Shown here: piece after piece, positions 17,103 through 25,133 of the stretch | How positions within the stretch are numbered: the first letter of the stretch is position 1 | How the letters are laid out: every line of letters starts with the position of its first letter | Assembly (NCBI GenBank): GCA_028689585.1 | Contig: JAQVCW010000001.1 | Location: 310,001 to 374,000 of the forward strand | Reading direction: 5' to 3' | Origin: Lachnospiraceae bacterium | GTDB taxonomy: Bacteria > Bacillota > Clostridia > Lachnospirales > Lachnospiraceae | DNA: 64,000 bases | Translations under genes and position numbers: made by a program | Notes under the pieces: model-generated | Databases searched by the model: none | The model's input: only the letters and a program-made list of their open reading frames with translations | What the model was told of the DNA's origin: nothing

Positions 17103-17128
17103 TTAAGATTTCAACTTCGCTTACTTCT

Positions 17129-18640
17129 TCATTCAAAATGTTGACTATTATTTATTTTTCTATAGCATTTTCCCTTGGTTTCTTTATTCGTTTCAATCAA
17201 GTCATGCTCAACAAGCATTCTTAGCAATTCCTTTGTTCTTGTTTCTTTTACTCCCAACACGTCCATAAATTCATCAGCTTTATACCATTTTCCAATATTC
17301 ATATGTGCAAGAATACTATCAAATTGTTCTTGCGTTTTTTTCGTCACTTTTTTTCTGTCGCTTTTTTCTGTCGCTTTTTTTTCTGTCGCTTTTTTCTGTC
17401 GCTTTTTCTTAAATTCAAGCGACAGTATTGTCCTATCTGGATCAAACTGTTCTTCGATTACTGGTTCTATCCATCCTTCATCTTCCCAGACATTAAAGAT
17501 ATTTGGCACTCCGCTTCCAGCACGTTCACCAATATTAATGAGGTTAAACATCTTCATTAAAGCTTTATTTCTCGGATCTGATTCCCCTCCTCTACGCATC
17601 TGTACTTTTCCAGTCCGGATATAACCAGGGTTTTCCAAAATCAATTTGTCTAGTTCTTTCCGAATCACTACACCACGCACTCCATAGAAATCCGTATTTA
17701 TCAAGCAGTTTGCAAGAGCTTCCCTTAATGCCTCGTGAACAGGAGTATCATCAATGCGATCTCCCCCCTTAGTTCTAAATGGAACCTTTATATCTTTTAT
17801 TATTTTGTTGTATACTCTAAAATAGAAATCACAAACATTACCAGACCACTCTCCTGAACTTGATTGAAGTCGATCTGTCCATCTGATTGTAGGATCCAGC
17901 ATCTCTCTGTAATCCAAAAAATATTCTGGAAAATGTCTCACAATATTATACTCTTCACCAAACATCAGCATCCCCGCTGCCGTTGGATGTAACTTTTTGT
18001 CTTCTTTTGAAATAGCCGCCGCACCTATATTCCGCAAATAATCAGAATCGTTTAATCGTTCAAATGGGTGACCTGCTTTTAATGTTCTGTGGCGATTCCT
18101 GTACCCCTGTATAGTTTCACTATTTAAATCCTGCATTTCAGCATCATCCAACACGTCCATATCCACTGTATTTTCTGTCTGATCCCGAAGCATTGCCTTA
18201 ACCTGAAGTCTGGGACATTTATAATCACCTGAATAAGTTCGTCGATATGTTCCATTGAACATATCATTATTTATATAGACTGGTTTCTGACTTCGTTTAG
18301 CCATCGGAACTTCAATGACAATTATGATATCCTCACCCATCTCATAACTTTGAACATCCGTTTCTGACAAGAGATTTACATTCACTTTATTCGGATTATG
18401 CAGAAGATTCCATAAATTATCCAGTAGTTTTTCTTTGTCTTCCACTTTTAGTCCAGTCGTTTTCCAATGCTTATCATCCAATTCTTTTACGCCCAAAATA
18501 ATAACCCCGCCATATGTATTAGCATAAGCGGAATATGTTTCCCACATATCATTAGGCAGACCACCCTTGGCTTTCTTGACCTCTCGCCGGTTATCTTCCT
18601 TATATGAATCAAATTTTGATATATCAAATAATTTTTGCAC
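17129..18640 (-). CDS. AlbA_2 (Schlafen-like) / GHKL ATP-binding protein
   Basis: 503 residues. An N-terminal AlbA_2 domain (residues 10-130: EVKKAKGGLPNDMWETYSAYANT, here given as KKAKGGLPNDMWETYSA, then GGVIILGV) is followed by a RecG-like C-terminal ATP-binding module (EALREALANCLINTDFYG near 310; NIGERAGSGVPNIFNVW near 385). Then come a lysine-rich repeat linker (KKATEKKATEKSDRKK) and a winged helix. GTG 18640 follows GGAGGTG by 8 nt. Such proteins act as DNA-binding regulators, and Schlafen-type members also occur in phage defence. The exact role is unknown. Confidence 0.85.
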   Translation of the reverse strand: MQKLFDISKFDSYKEDNRREVKKAKGGLPNDMWETYSAYANTYGGVIILGVKELDDKHWKTTGLKVEDKEKLLDNLWNLLHNPNKVNVNLLSETDVQSYEMGEDIIIVIEVPMAKRSQKPVYINNDMFNGTYRRTYSGDYKCPRLQVKAMLRDQTENTVDMDVLDDAEMQDLNSETIQGYRNRHRTLKAGHPFERLNDSDYLRNIGAAAISKEDKKLHPTAAGMLMFGEEYNIVRHFPEYFLDYREMLDPTIRWTDRLQSSSGEWSGNVCDFYFRVYNKIIKDIKVPFRTKGGDRIDDTPVHEALREALANCLINTDFYGVRGVVIRKELDKLILENPGYIRTGKVQMRRGGESDPRNKALMKMFNLINIGERAGSGVPNIFNVWEDEGWIEPVIEEQFDPDRTILSLEFKKKRQKKATEKKATEKSDRKKVTKKTQEQFDSILAHMNIGKWYKADEFMDVLGVKETRTKELLRMLVEHDLIETNKETKGKCYRKINNSQHFE

Positions 18641-18641
18641 G

Positions 18642-18875
18642 TTATTTCACCTCCGCAAGATTGCCTATAAATAATTCGAATACAATCAGTCTCTTATATT
18701 TACAATACCCATATCCCTTCAATAAATTCCGGTTCACGAATACAGAACTCTTTGCAGCTCTTAATAATTCTGGGAATACCAGTTCCCGACCAAACATATC
18801 CACTACATTATAGCTGAAAAGTTGCGGTTTCTCAATAATCAAATAACCCTTAAGCAGTAGTCCGCTATCTTTCAC
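18642..18875 (-). CDS. Hypothetical protein, probably truncated
   Basis: 77 residues ending AELFIGNLAEVK-like sequence; its last codons contain the ribosome binding site of the AlbA_2 gene, so the two are coupled (1-nt gap). No ribosome binding site is obvious at its own start and no family is recognised. It may be the tail of a larger gene from which the 5' part was lost. Confidence 0.4.
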   Translation of the reverse strand: MKDSGLLLKGYLIIEKPQLFSYNVVDMFGRELVFPELLRAAKSSVFVNRNLLKGYGYCKYKRLIVFELFIGNLAEVK

Positions 18876-18892
18876 CCAAAAATACAGTTCTC

Positions 18893-18939
18893 AAAAAAAG
18901 AGATGCCACCGACTCCCGAAATCCGTCAGTGTGCATCCC
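18893..18939 (-). terminator. Terminator of the secreted-protein gene
   Basis: Stem GGATGCACACTGAC / GTCGGTGGCATCTC around a CGGATTTCGGGA loop, then seven T on the minus strand, starting a few bases after the stop at 18948. Confidence 0.75.
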
Positions 18940-18947
18940 TTATCCTA

Positions 18948-19643
18948 TTATTTCTCTTCTGCCTTCTCTGTGTTCTCCTCCGCTGACGCCTCTGCTGCTT
19001 CCTCTGCATTATCCTCTGCTGCCTTTAGAAACTGCTCCGGTATAGTAAAGTCCGGATTTTCTGTGGTGATCAGCGTGGAAATGGGCGTTTCGGTCAGATC
19101 TCTCACCTCGTATACATCATAGCGAAGGAGCCGAAGCGTATCCGTGTCAATCACGTAACACTCACGGTACTGTTCCCCCTCCTCGCCATCACTCCACAGT
19201 TCAAAGTAAGAATTACCATCTTCCATTAACACAGTCTCTATCGTATCCTCCGGATACTGCTGCAGTTCATACAGAAATTCGTCCTCCTCCCATTCTTCAT
19301 AAGGAAGGATCTGCAGTTCACTGCTCTGCGGTGCCATCTGATAATGGACCCGGTCAGCCGTATAGGTCATTGTTCCATCCTCATCCATCAGAAAGGTGAC
19401 AAAGCTTCCATCCTCCTGCTTCTGATACCAGCGATACACACTGGTATCGTTCTCCCCGCCGTAATATATTCAGGTACAGTCACAGGTCGTACAGTCCGCC
19501 ATCCGTGTCGGAATATACTGTGCTTCCAAAAACTCTTCCCCGGAAATGGTCGTTCCTTCCGCTGATACGACAAGTCCACTGCCCATTACTCCTGCCAAAA
19601 CAACACCTGTTCTGATTATTTTCTGCATTTTTTTCACATTCAT
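18948..19643 (-). pseudogene. Secreted protein gene interrupted by in-frame TGA
   Basis: From ATG 19643 the frame reads a clear signal peptide (MNVKKMQKIIRTGVVLAGVM... ending VVSAEG), then IPTRMADCTTCDCT, a TGA at 19470-19472, and continues without shift for 175 more codons (IYYGGENDTSVYRWYQKQE...) to an acidic Ala/Glu-rich C-terminus. The downstream part alone has Met at 19439 but no ribosome binding site. A TGG to TGA change is the simplest explanation. The intact protein would be about 230 residues, exported, family unknown. Confidence 0.7.
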
Positions 19644-19736
19644 TTCTGCACCTGCTTTCCTGCCTTATCTGCTGCAGCGGCTGATTAATTTGCCGCAGTT
19701 CTTACCCGGTACATCGTTTCCTAAATACCTGCCACA

Positions 19737-19925
19737 TTAAGCTTGTCTATATTTCCGGGCAGTTATTTCGTTTACGATGTACCGGTTCACTGCCTTCGCC
19801 GGCTCGTCCGACGATCCTTCAAGTCTATCTGTCCGGTTCTGCACACCTGCTGTTCCAGCCGGATCGGAGGCTTCTTCCGGCTTCGGTACTTCTGCCGGCG
19901 GATTCTCTTTCTCCTCCTTTGTCAT
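19737..19925 (-). CDS. Small hypothetical protein, Pro/Glu-rich
   Basis: 62 residues (MTKEEKENPPAEVPKPEEAS... VNRYIVNEITARKYRQA). ATG 19925 follows AGGAG by 7 nt. The first half is low complexity and charged; the end could form a helix. It lies 93 nt upstream of the interrupted secreted-protein gene and may be co-transcribed. Function not recognised. Confidence 0.5.
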   Translation of the reverse strand: MTKEEKENPPAEVPKPEEASDPAGTAGVQNRTDRLEGSSDEPAKAVNRYIVNEITARKYRQA

Positions 19926-20196
19926 TGCCGGTCTCCTCTCACCACAGGGCAGGGCAAATGCCGTCCCGGTTTGCTCACGCATCCGCCTGTTTTCTGCTGT
20001 ATTCTGCTTTCACGCTGCATCCTTTTCATGCTGACTTTTTTACCTTCCCTCTTGTAATACAGTTATCGTAATCCGGACTGTCTTTCATTTCCGATGTTTC
20101 CCGGACTCTCCTGCGTTTGGCAGTTCAGTTCTATTATACGTACTTTCCGAACAGGATTCAATCTGATTTTCTGTTGCGGCATCACTTGAGGACACA

Positions 20197-21063
20197 TTAA
20201 ATTTGCTTCAAGACACTTCCAATATCCTCGTTGATACAGATAGACTTTGCTTTGATTTCATCCGGTGCATAGGCTTCACCCATATTGATGCAGGCGTAGG
20301 TGGCATTTGACCACCGGTTTGTCATACGCCAGAAAGAAAATTTTACAATCGAAGGCGTATTCATTCCAGTACCTAATTCCAGAAACAGCACTTTCGTATT
20401 TTCGTGCCGCCGTATAAAATCTGAATAGCGTTCTGCCGCCTCGTGCCAGCCTTCGTCCTCAACAAAGGTATTATCTGCACGCAAGTTCATACTCATGGGT
20501 TTGCCACAGACAGGGCAGTGGGGTACAAGTTCACTCGGCACACGCATATCTCTTTGCTGTTCCACCATCTGACGAACGATTTCCTCATTGTCATAGGTTT
20601 TCTGGCAGCATGGCTCACTGCACTGAAACAGACCGTAATCACCCTGCGTATAGAACAGCCTCTTTTTATCAAAGCCTGCTTTTTGGAACTGATGGTCAAC
20701 ATTGGTAGTCAAGACAAAGTAATCCTTGTCCCTCACCAGGGCAAACAACCGGTCATACACCGGCTTTGGTGCCTGTGTGTAACGGTTTAGCCAGATATAG
20801 CGGCTCCAGTATGCCCAATGCTCCTCAAAGGTATCGTAGGGGTAAAACCCGCCGGAGTACATATCGTTAAAGTGATACTTTTCTGCAAAGTCATGGAAGT
20901 TCTCCTGAAAGCGTTCTCCCGTATAAATAAAACCAGCTGATGTGGAAAGCCCGGCTCCTGCACCTATGACTACTGCATCTGCCGTATTTATTTTTTCTCT
21001 TAATCGTTTTACCTTATCCGAGCAGTTCCCGGTAAATTTCGTAATCAATCTGTTTGAAAACAT
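20197..21063 (-). CDS. Class M sirtuin (SirTM-type ADP-ribosyltransferase)
   Basis: 288 residues. NAD-binding motif VIGAGAGLSTSAGF near residue 35; TTNVDHQF near 120; TQGDYG, where canonical sirtuins have His-Gly but class M sirtuins have Gln; and a zinc site with CSEPCC and CPVC. Known SirTM proteins transfer ADP-ribose to a lipoylated carrier, paired with a macrodomain that removes it. GAGGTG precedes ATG 21063 by 8 nt, within the macrodomain gene (50-nt overlap). The GcvH-L and LplA2 genes that accompany SirTM in Staphylococcus and Streptococcus are not in this operon. Confidence 0.88.
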   Translation of the reverse strand: MFSNRLITKFTGNCSDKVKRLREKINTADAVVIGAGAGLSTSAGFIYTGERFQENFHDFAEKYHFNDMYSGGFYPYDTFEEHWAYWSRYIWLNRYTQAPKPVYDRLFALVRDKDYFVLTTNVDHQFQKAGFDKKRLFYTQGDYGLFQCSEPCCQKTYDNEEIVRQMVEQQRDMRVPSELVPHCPVCGKPMSMNLRADNTFVEDEGWHEAAERYSDFIRRHENTKVLFLELGTGMNTPSIVKFSFWRMTNRWSNATYACINMGEAYAPDEIKAKSICINEDIGSVLKQI

Positions 21064-21787
21064 TGAATATCACCTCGATTTTGCTGTTTGTCTTTTTCTT
21101 GTATTCCTGCACGGTATCAACCGCAATCTTTGCTGCTTTATCATTAGGGAAATGAAATTCTCCCGTAGATATACAGCAAAACGCAATGCTTTTTACATTG
21201 TTCTTCTCTGCAAGCTCCAAACAGGAAATATAGCAGGAAGAAAGCTGTTCCTCATCATTTTTTGTAAGTTTCCCGCGAACAATCGGACCGACAGTATGAA
21301 TAACATATTTGCCCGGAAGGTTATAAGCAAGTGTGATTTTCGCTTTTCCTGTACTTTCCCCGCATTGTTGTTCATTCATAAGCTGTGCACAAGCAAAGCG
21401 AAGTTCAATTCCTGCATAGGTATGGATGGCATTATCAATGCACCCGTGACAAGGGCAAAAACAGCCAAGCATTTGTGAATTAGCCGCATTAACAATAGCA
21501 TCACATCGCAGCGTGGTAATATCACCTCTCCAAAGATAAATACCTTCTTTCAACGGAGCTATTGAACCATAATCTGTAATCCCTTTGCCTGCTATTTCCT
21601 CACGTAAATACTCATCTTGTATTTGAATAAAGTCTTTGCCTGCTTTTTTCGGCATACGAAGATTAAACAATGTACGAAGTAATCGTTTCTGTTCTGATGT
21701 ATTCTTTGGAATATCCATATCTTTGTATTTTGGCTCTTCTTTCAACAAAGCTGTAATCAAAAAAATTCTTCGTTCCTGCTGGGTCAT
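21014..21787 (-). CDS. Zinc macrodomain protein-ADP-ribose hydrolase
   Basis: 257 residues: a helical N-terminal extension (1-75) and a macrodomain (75-257). Seen are WRGDITTLRCDAIVNAANSQMLG with GCFCPCHGCIDNAIH (the Cys/His zinc-binding segment typical of Zn-macros) and the ADP-ribose loop CISTGEFHFP. It should cleave ADP-ribose from the product of the sirtuin it overlaps. AAGGAG lies 7 nt before the ATG and overlaps the end of the transporter ATPase gene (4-nt gap), so all five genes are one transcript. Confidence 0.9.
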   Translation of the reverse strand: MTQQERRIFLITALLKEEPKYKDMDIPKNTSEQKRLLRTLFNLRMPKKAGKDFIQIQDEYLREEIAGKGITDYGSIAPLKEGIYLWRGDITTLRCDAIVNAANSQMLGCFCPCHGCIDNAIHTYAGIELRFACAQLMNEQQCGESTGKAKITLAYNLPGKYVIHTVGPIVRGKLTKNDEEQLSSCYISCLELAEKNNVKSIAFCCISTGEFHFPNDKAAKIAVDTVQEYKKKTNSKIEVIFNVFKQIDYEIYRELLG

Positions 21788-21791
21788 AACT

Positions 21792-22598
21792 TCACTCCTT
21801 TATTGCGGCACAGGAAGCGCCGCTGTATTCGCAATCATTTAGTCTGTCATCGGGCAGATGACAAGTACGGCGTTCCCTTTCAACCAACTGCTTTACAAAG
21901 TCTGTTGCGGGTTTTGATAAAAGTTCTTTCGGCTCTGCAAATTGTTGAATTACTCCTTTATCCATAACAAGCACCTTTGTGCCAAGCTTTAGTGCTTCTC
22001 CGATGTCGTGTGTAACAAACAAGATTGTTATTCCTGTTTTTTGGTGAATTTGCTTCAGTTCTACTTGTAACTGTCCACGAGTAATTTCGTCAACTGCCCC
22101 GAATGGCTCATCCATCAGAAGAATATCGGGAGAAGCCGCCAATGCTCGTGCTATGCCTACTCTTTGCTGCTGTCCGCCAGATAATTCAGATGGATAGCGT
22201 TCTTTCATTTCCTCGTCAAGACCTACTATTTTTAACCATTTTGAAACAGCAGATTTCGTTTTTGCCTTATCCTTTTTATTCAGGAGATTTGGAACATAAG
22301 ATACATTCTGTTCAACCGTCATATGGGGAAATAAAACGCTTCCCTGAATTGCATAGCCAATATTGCGGCGAAGTACGGTTAAATTTTTATTGCGAATGTT
22401 TTCTCCATCGACCAATATATCGCCTTCTGTCGGCTCAATAAGACCATTCACCATTTTTAGAGCAGTGGTTTTCCCACAACCCGATGATCCAATAATTGTC
22501 ACAAATTCGCCCTTATCAACGGACAGACTTAAACCATCAATAACAACCTTATTACCATATGCTTTTTTTATATTTTTGAATTCAATCGCTTTCTTCAT
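21792..22598 (-). CDS. OpuC-type ABC transporter ATPase
   Basis: 268 residues. Walker A GSSGCGKTT, signature LSGGQQQRVGIARALA, Walker B DILLMDEPFGAVD and the switch His (VTHD) are all intact. It groups with quaternary-amine/osmoprotectant importers (glycine betaine, carnitine, choline). It lacks the usual tandem CBS domains of OpuCA: the sequence ends about 25 residues after the ATPase core with a Cys-containing tail. It should energise the adjacent permease/binding-protein fusion. GAGG lies 7 nt before the ATG. Confidence 0.92.
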   Translation of the reverse strand: MKKAIEFKNIKKAYGNKVVIDGLSLSVDKGEFVTIIGSSGCGKTTALKMVNGLIEPTEGDILVDGENIRNKNLTVLRRNIGYAIQGSVLFPHMTVEQNVSYVPNLLNKKDKAKTKSAVSKWLKIVGLDEEMKERYPSELSGGQQQRVGIARALAASPDILLMDEPFGAVDEITRGQLQVELKQIHQKTGITILFVTHDIGEALKLGTKVLVMDKGVIQQFAEPKELLSKPATDFVKQLVERERRTCHLPDDRLNDCEYSGASCAAIKE

Positions 22599-22608
22599 TA
22601 TCTACACC

Positions 22609-24147
22609 TCATTTCAAAAGTCCTGCGTTCTCTAAAAACGCCCGGGCCGCCTCTCTCGGTTCTTTTCCCTCAGTTTCCACGGCATAGTTCATCCGTGCCA
22701 TATCATCATCAGAGATTATCCCTGTGAGTTTATTAAAAATATCTTTCAGTTCCGGGTGTTTATCTAAAACTTCTGAGCGAATTACATTTCCACATAAATA
22801 CGATGGATAAAAGCCCTTATCATCTTCAAGCGTCGTTACATCAGACACAGAAAGCTGTCCATCGGTAGTGAAGATAGTCATAACATCTATTTTTCCCTGA
22901 TCGATTGCCTGATATTTCAAACCGATGTCCATATCCATTGTTTTCTCAAATTCCAATCCATAGGTTTTGCACAATGCATCATATCCGTCCTCTCTTTCAA
23001 AGAAATCATACTCTGCACCAAAGATAAGCTGCTTCGATATATTTTTCAAATCAGAATAGGTATGAATATCATATTTTTCGGCTATCTCACGGCGTACTGC
23101 CAATCCATAGGTATTGTTAAAACCGTACATTCCAATCCATTCCATATCATAAGAGTTTCTATATTCACTCTGCAATGTATCAAATAAATCTTCGGTATAT
23201 AAACCTTCTTTTTTCAGCACCATATTCCATCCGGTCCCTGTGTATTCGGGATAAATGTCAAATTCTCCGCTTTCCATTGCCGGCTGAATATTAGATGTGC
23301 CGCCCCCTATGCCCTGTGTCAGATTTACGCTCAAATCCGTATCCTGCTCAATAAGAATATCAAGCATTTCTCCTAATACATATTGTTCCGTCATAGGCTT
23401 TGTTGCAATTTGGATCGTATCTTGTTTACTGGATGGAAGCATTGAGCCGCCGATCATTGCCAAACACAGCAGGAGTGCTGTAATTGACATTATGCGATTT
23501 GCTTTTTTGGCTTTTACGCTGTGTTTTTTCATTCTTTTTTCAATGAAGCCCAGTATCAAATCCATAAGCAAGGCTAAAATTGCAATGAGTAAACTTCCTG
23601 CCATTGTCATTGCAGCATTATTTGTGGTAATACCCCTGTAAATTGCAACACCTAATCCGCCTGCACCAATAAATGATGCAACACCCGCAAGTGCTATTGT
23701 CATCGTGACCATATTGCGGACGCCAGATAGGATAACCGGCATTGCCAGCGGCATTTTAACCTTAAAAAGAATTTGCGTTCTTGTACTTCCCATTCCCTTT
23801 GCCGCTTCCAAAATAACAGGGTCAATATTTGTCATACCTGTATGCGTACTCCTGACCATTGGCAGCAACGCATATACCGTCAGTGCAATCACTGCCGTGG
23901 CATTTCCAATTCCAGAAAACGGAATTAAAAAACCGAGCATAGAAATTGATGGTATTGTATATAGGAAATTGATTATACCCAAAGTGGGTTTTGCTGACTT
24001 TTGAAACTCGCTGATAATAATTCCCACAATACCGCCAAACAAAATAGCAATAAAGATTGCAAGTAAGGAAATCTCTAAATGTTCTAAAAGCAAACCTAAG
24101 AACAAATCTTTCTTTTCAATAAAAACAGACCACATATTCTGCAACAT
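22609..24147 (-). CDS. OpuC-type permease fused to substrate-binding protein
   Basis: 512 residues. Residues 1-210 are a BPD-type permease with the EAA loop (EAAKGMGSTRTQILFKVKMPLA). After another membrane segment (about 215-240) comes an OpuAC/ProX-like binding domain (PMTEQYVLGEMLDILIEQ, EFDIYPEYTGTGW, GLAVRREIAEKY). This permease-binding-protein fusion is typical of OpuC/EgtU-like importers in Firmicutes. It starts 2 nt after the previous stop with GAGG overlapping it. The substrate could be a quaternary amine such as betaine or ergothioneine. Confidence 0.92.
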   Translation of the reverse strand: MLQNMWSVFIEKKDLFLGLLLEHLEISLLAIFIAILFGGIVGIIISEFQKSAKPTLGIINFLYTIPSISMLGFLIPFSGIGNATAVIALTVYALLPMVRSTHTGMTNIDPVILEAAKGMGSTRTQILFKVKMPLAMPVILSGVRNMVTMTIALAGVASFIGAGGLGVAIYRGITTNNAAMTMAGSLLIAILALLMDLILGFIEKRMKKHSVKAKKANRIMSITALLLCLAMIGGSMLPSSKQDTIQIATKPMTEQYVLGEMLDILIEQDTDLSVNLTQGIGGGTSNIQPAMESGEFDIYPEYTGTGWNMVLKKEGLYTEDLFDTLQSEYRNSYDMEWIGMYGFNNTYGLAVRREIAEKYDIHTYSDLKNISKQLIFGAEYDFFEREDGYDALCKTYGLEFEKTMDMDIGLKYQAIDQGKIDVMTIFTTDGQLSVSDVTTLEDDKGFYPSYLCGNVIRSEVLDKHPELKDIFNKLTGIISDDDMARMNYAVETEGKEPREAARAFLENAGLLK

Positions 24148-24149
24148 TT

Positions 24150-24752
24150 TTATTCACCTCTTCTTTTTATTGCTTTGACCGGACACTCCTCAAAACACAA
24201 TCCGCAATGCAAACAGTGTTTTTGATTTATGGTAAAGTTTTCGATACACTTCTGAGGGCAGCAGCGTTCACATTTTCCGCATTTGATACAATCATCAGTA
24301 ATATGAAAACCAACTTCCCGCAATTTTGTATTTCCAAGCGAAAAGCTCTCTCTGACAATCGGCTCTTTACTCAAATCAAAAAATTCTACCACACCATGAT
24401 CAATACAAAACGCTTCAAGAACATATCTGCTTTCCTCCGGATAGACGCCATTCATTGAAGGGTTTTCGGCAAATATACGGTCAATCCATTCTTTGTGGGC
24501 GGTCAGTCTAACAGCTTTACCGTTCAATCGTACCATCTGAAAGTTTTTCGTCATTCCTGTAATTGCAACTTGACCGTTCTCAGTAAGCTGGCGATAGAAT
24601 TCCTTTCCTCTTGAAGTGCAAAAGTAGAGTTTTTCATCTTCTACTATCATCACATCAATAATGCGAATTTGGGGAAGCCCATCACGGTCAACCGTAGCAA
24701 ATGCGACATCCTTTATTTCCCGCAATATTTCTAAACATCTTTGTGCATTCAT
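24150..24752 (-). CDS. PNPOx-like flavin-binding protein with 2x[4Fe-4S] ferredoxin tail
   Basis: 200 residues. The first 135 form a pyridoxamine-phosphate-oxidase-like split barrel that binds FMN (VAFATVDRDGLPQIRIIDV). The C-terminus holds two CxxCxxCxxxCP clusters (CIKCGKCERCCP and CLHCGLCFEECP). It is a small FMN/iron-sulphur electron carrier or reductase. GGAGG 7 nt before ATG 24752 fixes the start well inside the longest frame. It heads the transporter-macrodomain-sirtuin operon, directly behind the twin-palindrome promoter. Confidence 0.9.
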   Translation of the reverse strand: MNAQRCLEILREIKDVAFATVDRDGLPQIRIIDVMIVEDEKLYFCTSRGKEFYRQLTENGQVAITGMTKNFQMVRLNGKAVRLTAHKEWIDRIFAENPSMNGVYPEESRYVLEAFCIDHGVVEFFDLSKEPIVRESFSLGNTKLREVGFHITDDCIKCGKCERCCPQKCIENFTINQKHCLHCGLCFEECPVKAIKRRGE

Positions 24753-24775
24753 CTTAATTCCTCCGATATCAGCAG

Positions 24776-24844
24776 TTGTTGTAATATTATGTACTACAAC
24801 AAGATCATAGCACGCCATTGTTGTAATGTCAATAGTTACAACAA
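24776..24844 (-). promoter_or_regulatory. Promoter with two TTGTTGTA-N9-TTACAACAA-type operators
   Basis: Two 27-bp palindromes have the same 9-9-9 layout: 24776-24802 (one mismatch) and 24818-24844 (perfect 9-bp arms). Their centres are 42 bp apart, four helical turns. The minus-strand promoter TTGACA (24827-24832), 17 bp, TATGAT (24804-24809) has its -35 inside one palindrome and its start-site region at the other. No gene for the cognate regulator is identified nearby, apart from a decayed helix-turn-helix next door. Confidence 0.85.
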
Positions 24845-24990
24845 GATTTTTTGGAGAAAATTTACCTTCAGCACAAAGCACTCGTATTCTTCTATCAGAA
24901 ATGCCCCACTTCTCGGCAGCCTGTTTTACTGTCGGAACAATGCCATCGCGGTGGTTTTCTCTTTGTCTGCCCTTGAAACAATCCTCAATT
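24845..24990 (-). pseudogene. Remnant of a helix-turn-helix protein
   Basis: About 45 codons without a start read DGIVPTVKQAAEKWGISDRR then IRVLCAEGKFSPKN, the same winged-helix family as the intact gene at 7638-7892 (AAEKWNLSERWVRSLCAQGK). The frame merges into the operator region, so the wing and C-terminus are gone. Confidence 0.6.
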
Positions 24991-25028
24991 CTGTTTCATA
25001 CGGATTACTTCATTGCACATATATCAAA

Positions 25029-25120
25029 TTATCTGCACATAAAATCAAAAAACATATGCAGATAATTGGTACATATTTATTGCTTTTCTGCACATACTTC
25101 GCTATAATTATATGCAGAAA
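25029..25120 (+). promoter_or_regulatory. Second Fic promoter with paired palindromes
   Basis: Palindrome A: TTATCTGCA (25029-25037) and TGCAGATAA (25057-25065). Palindrome B: TTTCTGCA (25085-25092) and TGCAGAAA (25113-25120), enclosing the -10 TATAAT (25103-25108) with TTGCTT 17 bp upstream. Spacings between arms are nearly equal (19 and 20 bp). Half-sites share TCTGCACATA. This mimics the layout at the first Fic gene but with a different sequence. Confidence 0.75.
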
Positions 25121-25133
25121 GGTCGTGACTATC

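Noticed and set aside
19470..19472. TGA as selenocysteine codon
   Set aside because: No convincing SECIS stem was seen just downstream and the context does not match a known selenoprotein; kept only as an alternative to test.
24741..25133. 131-codon N-terminal extension of the second Fic gene
   Set aside because: The promoter and operators lie inside it, and the family N-terminus begins at ATG 25134.
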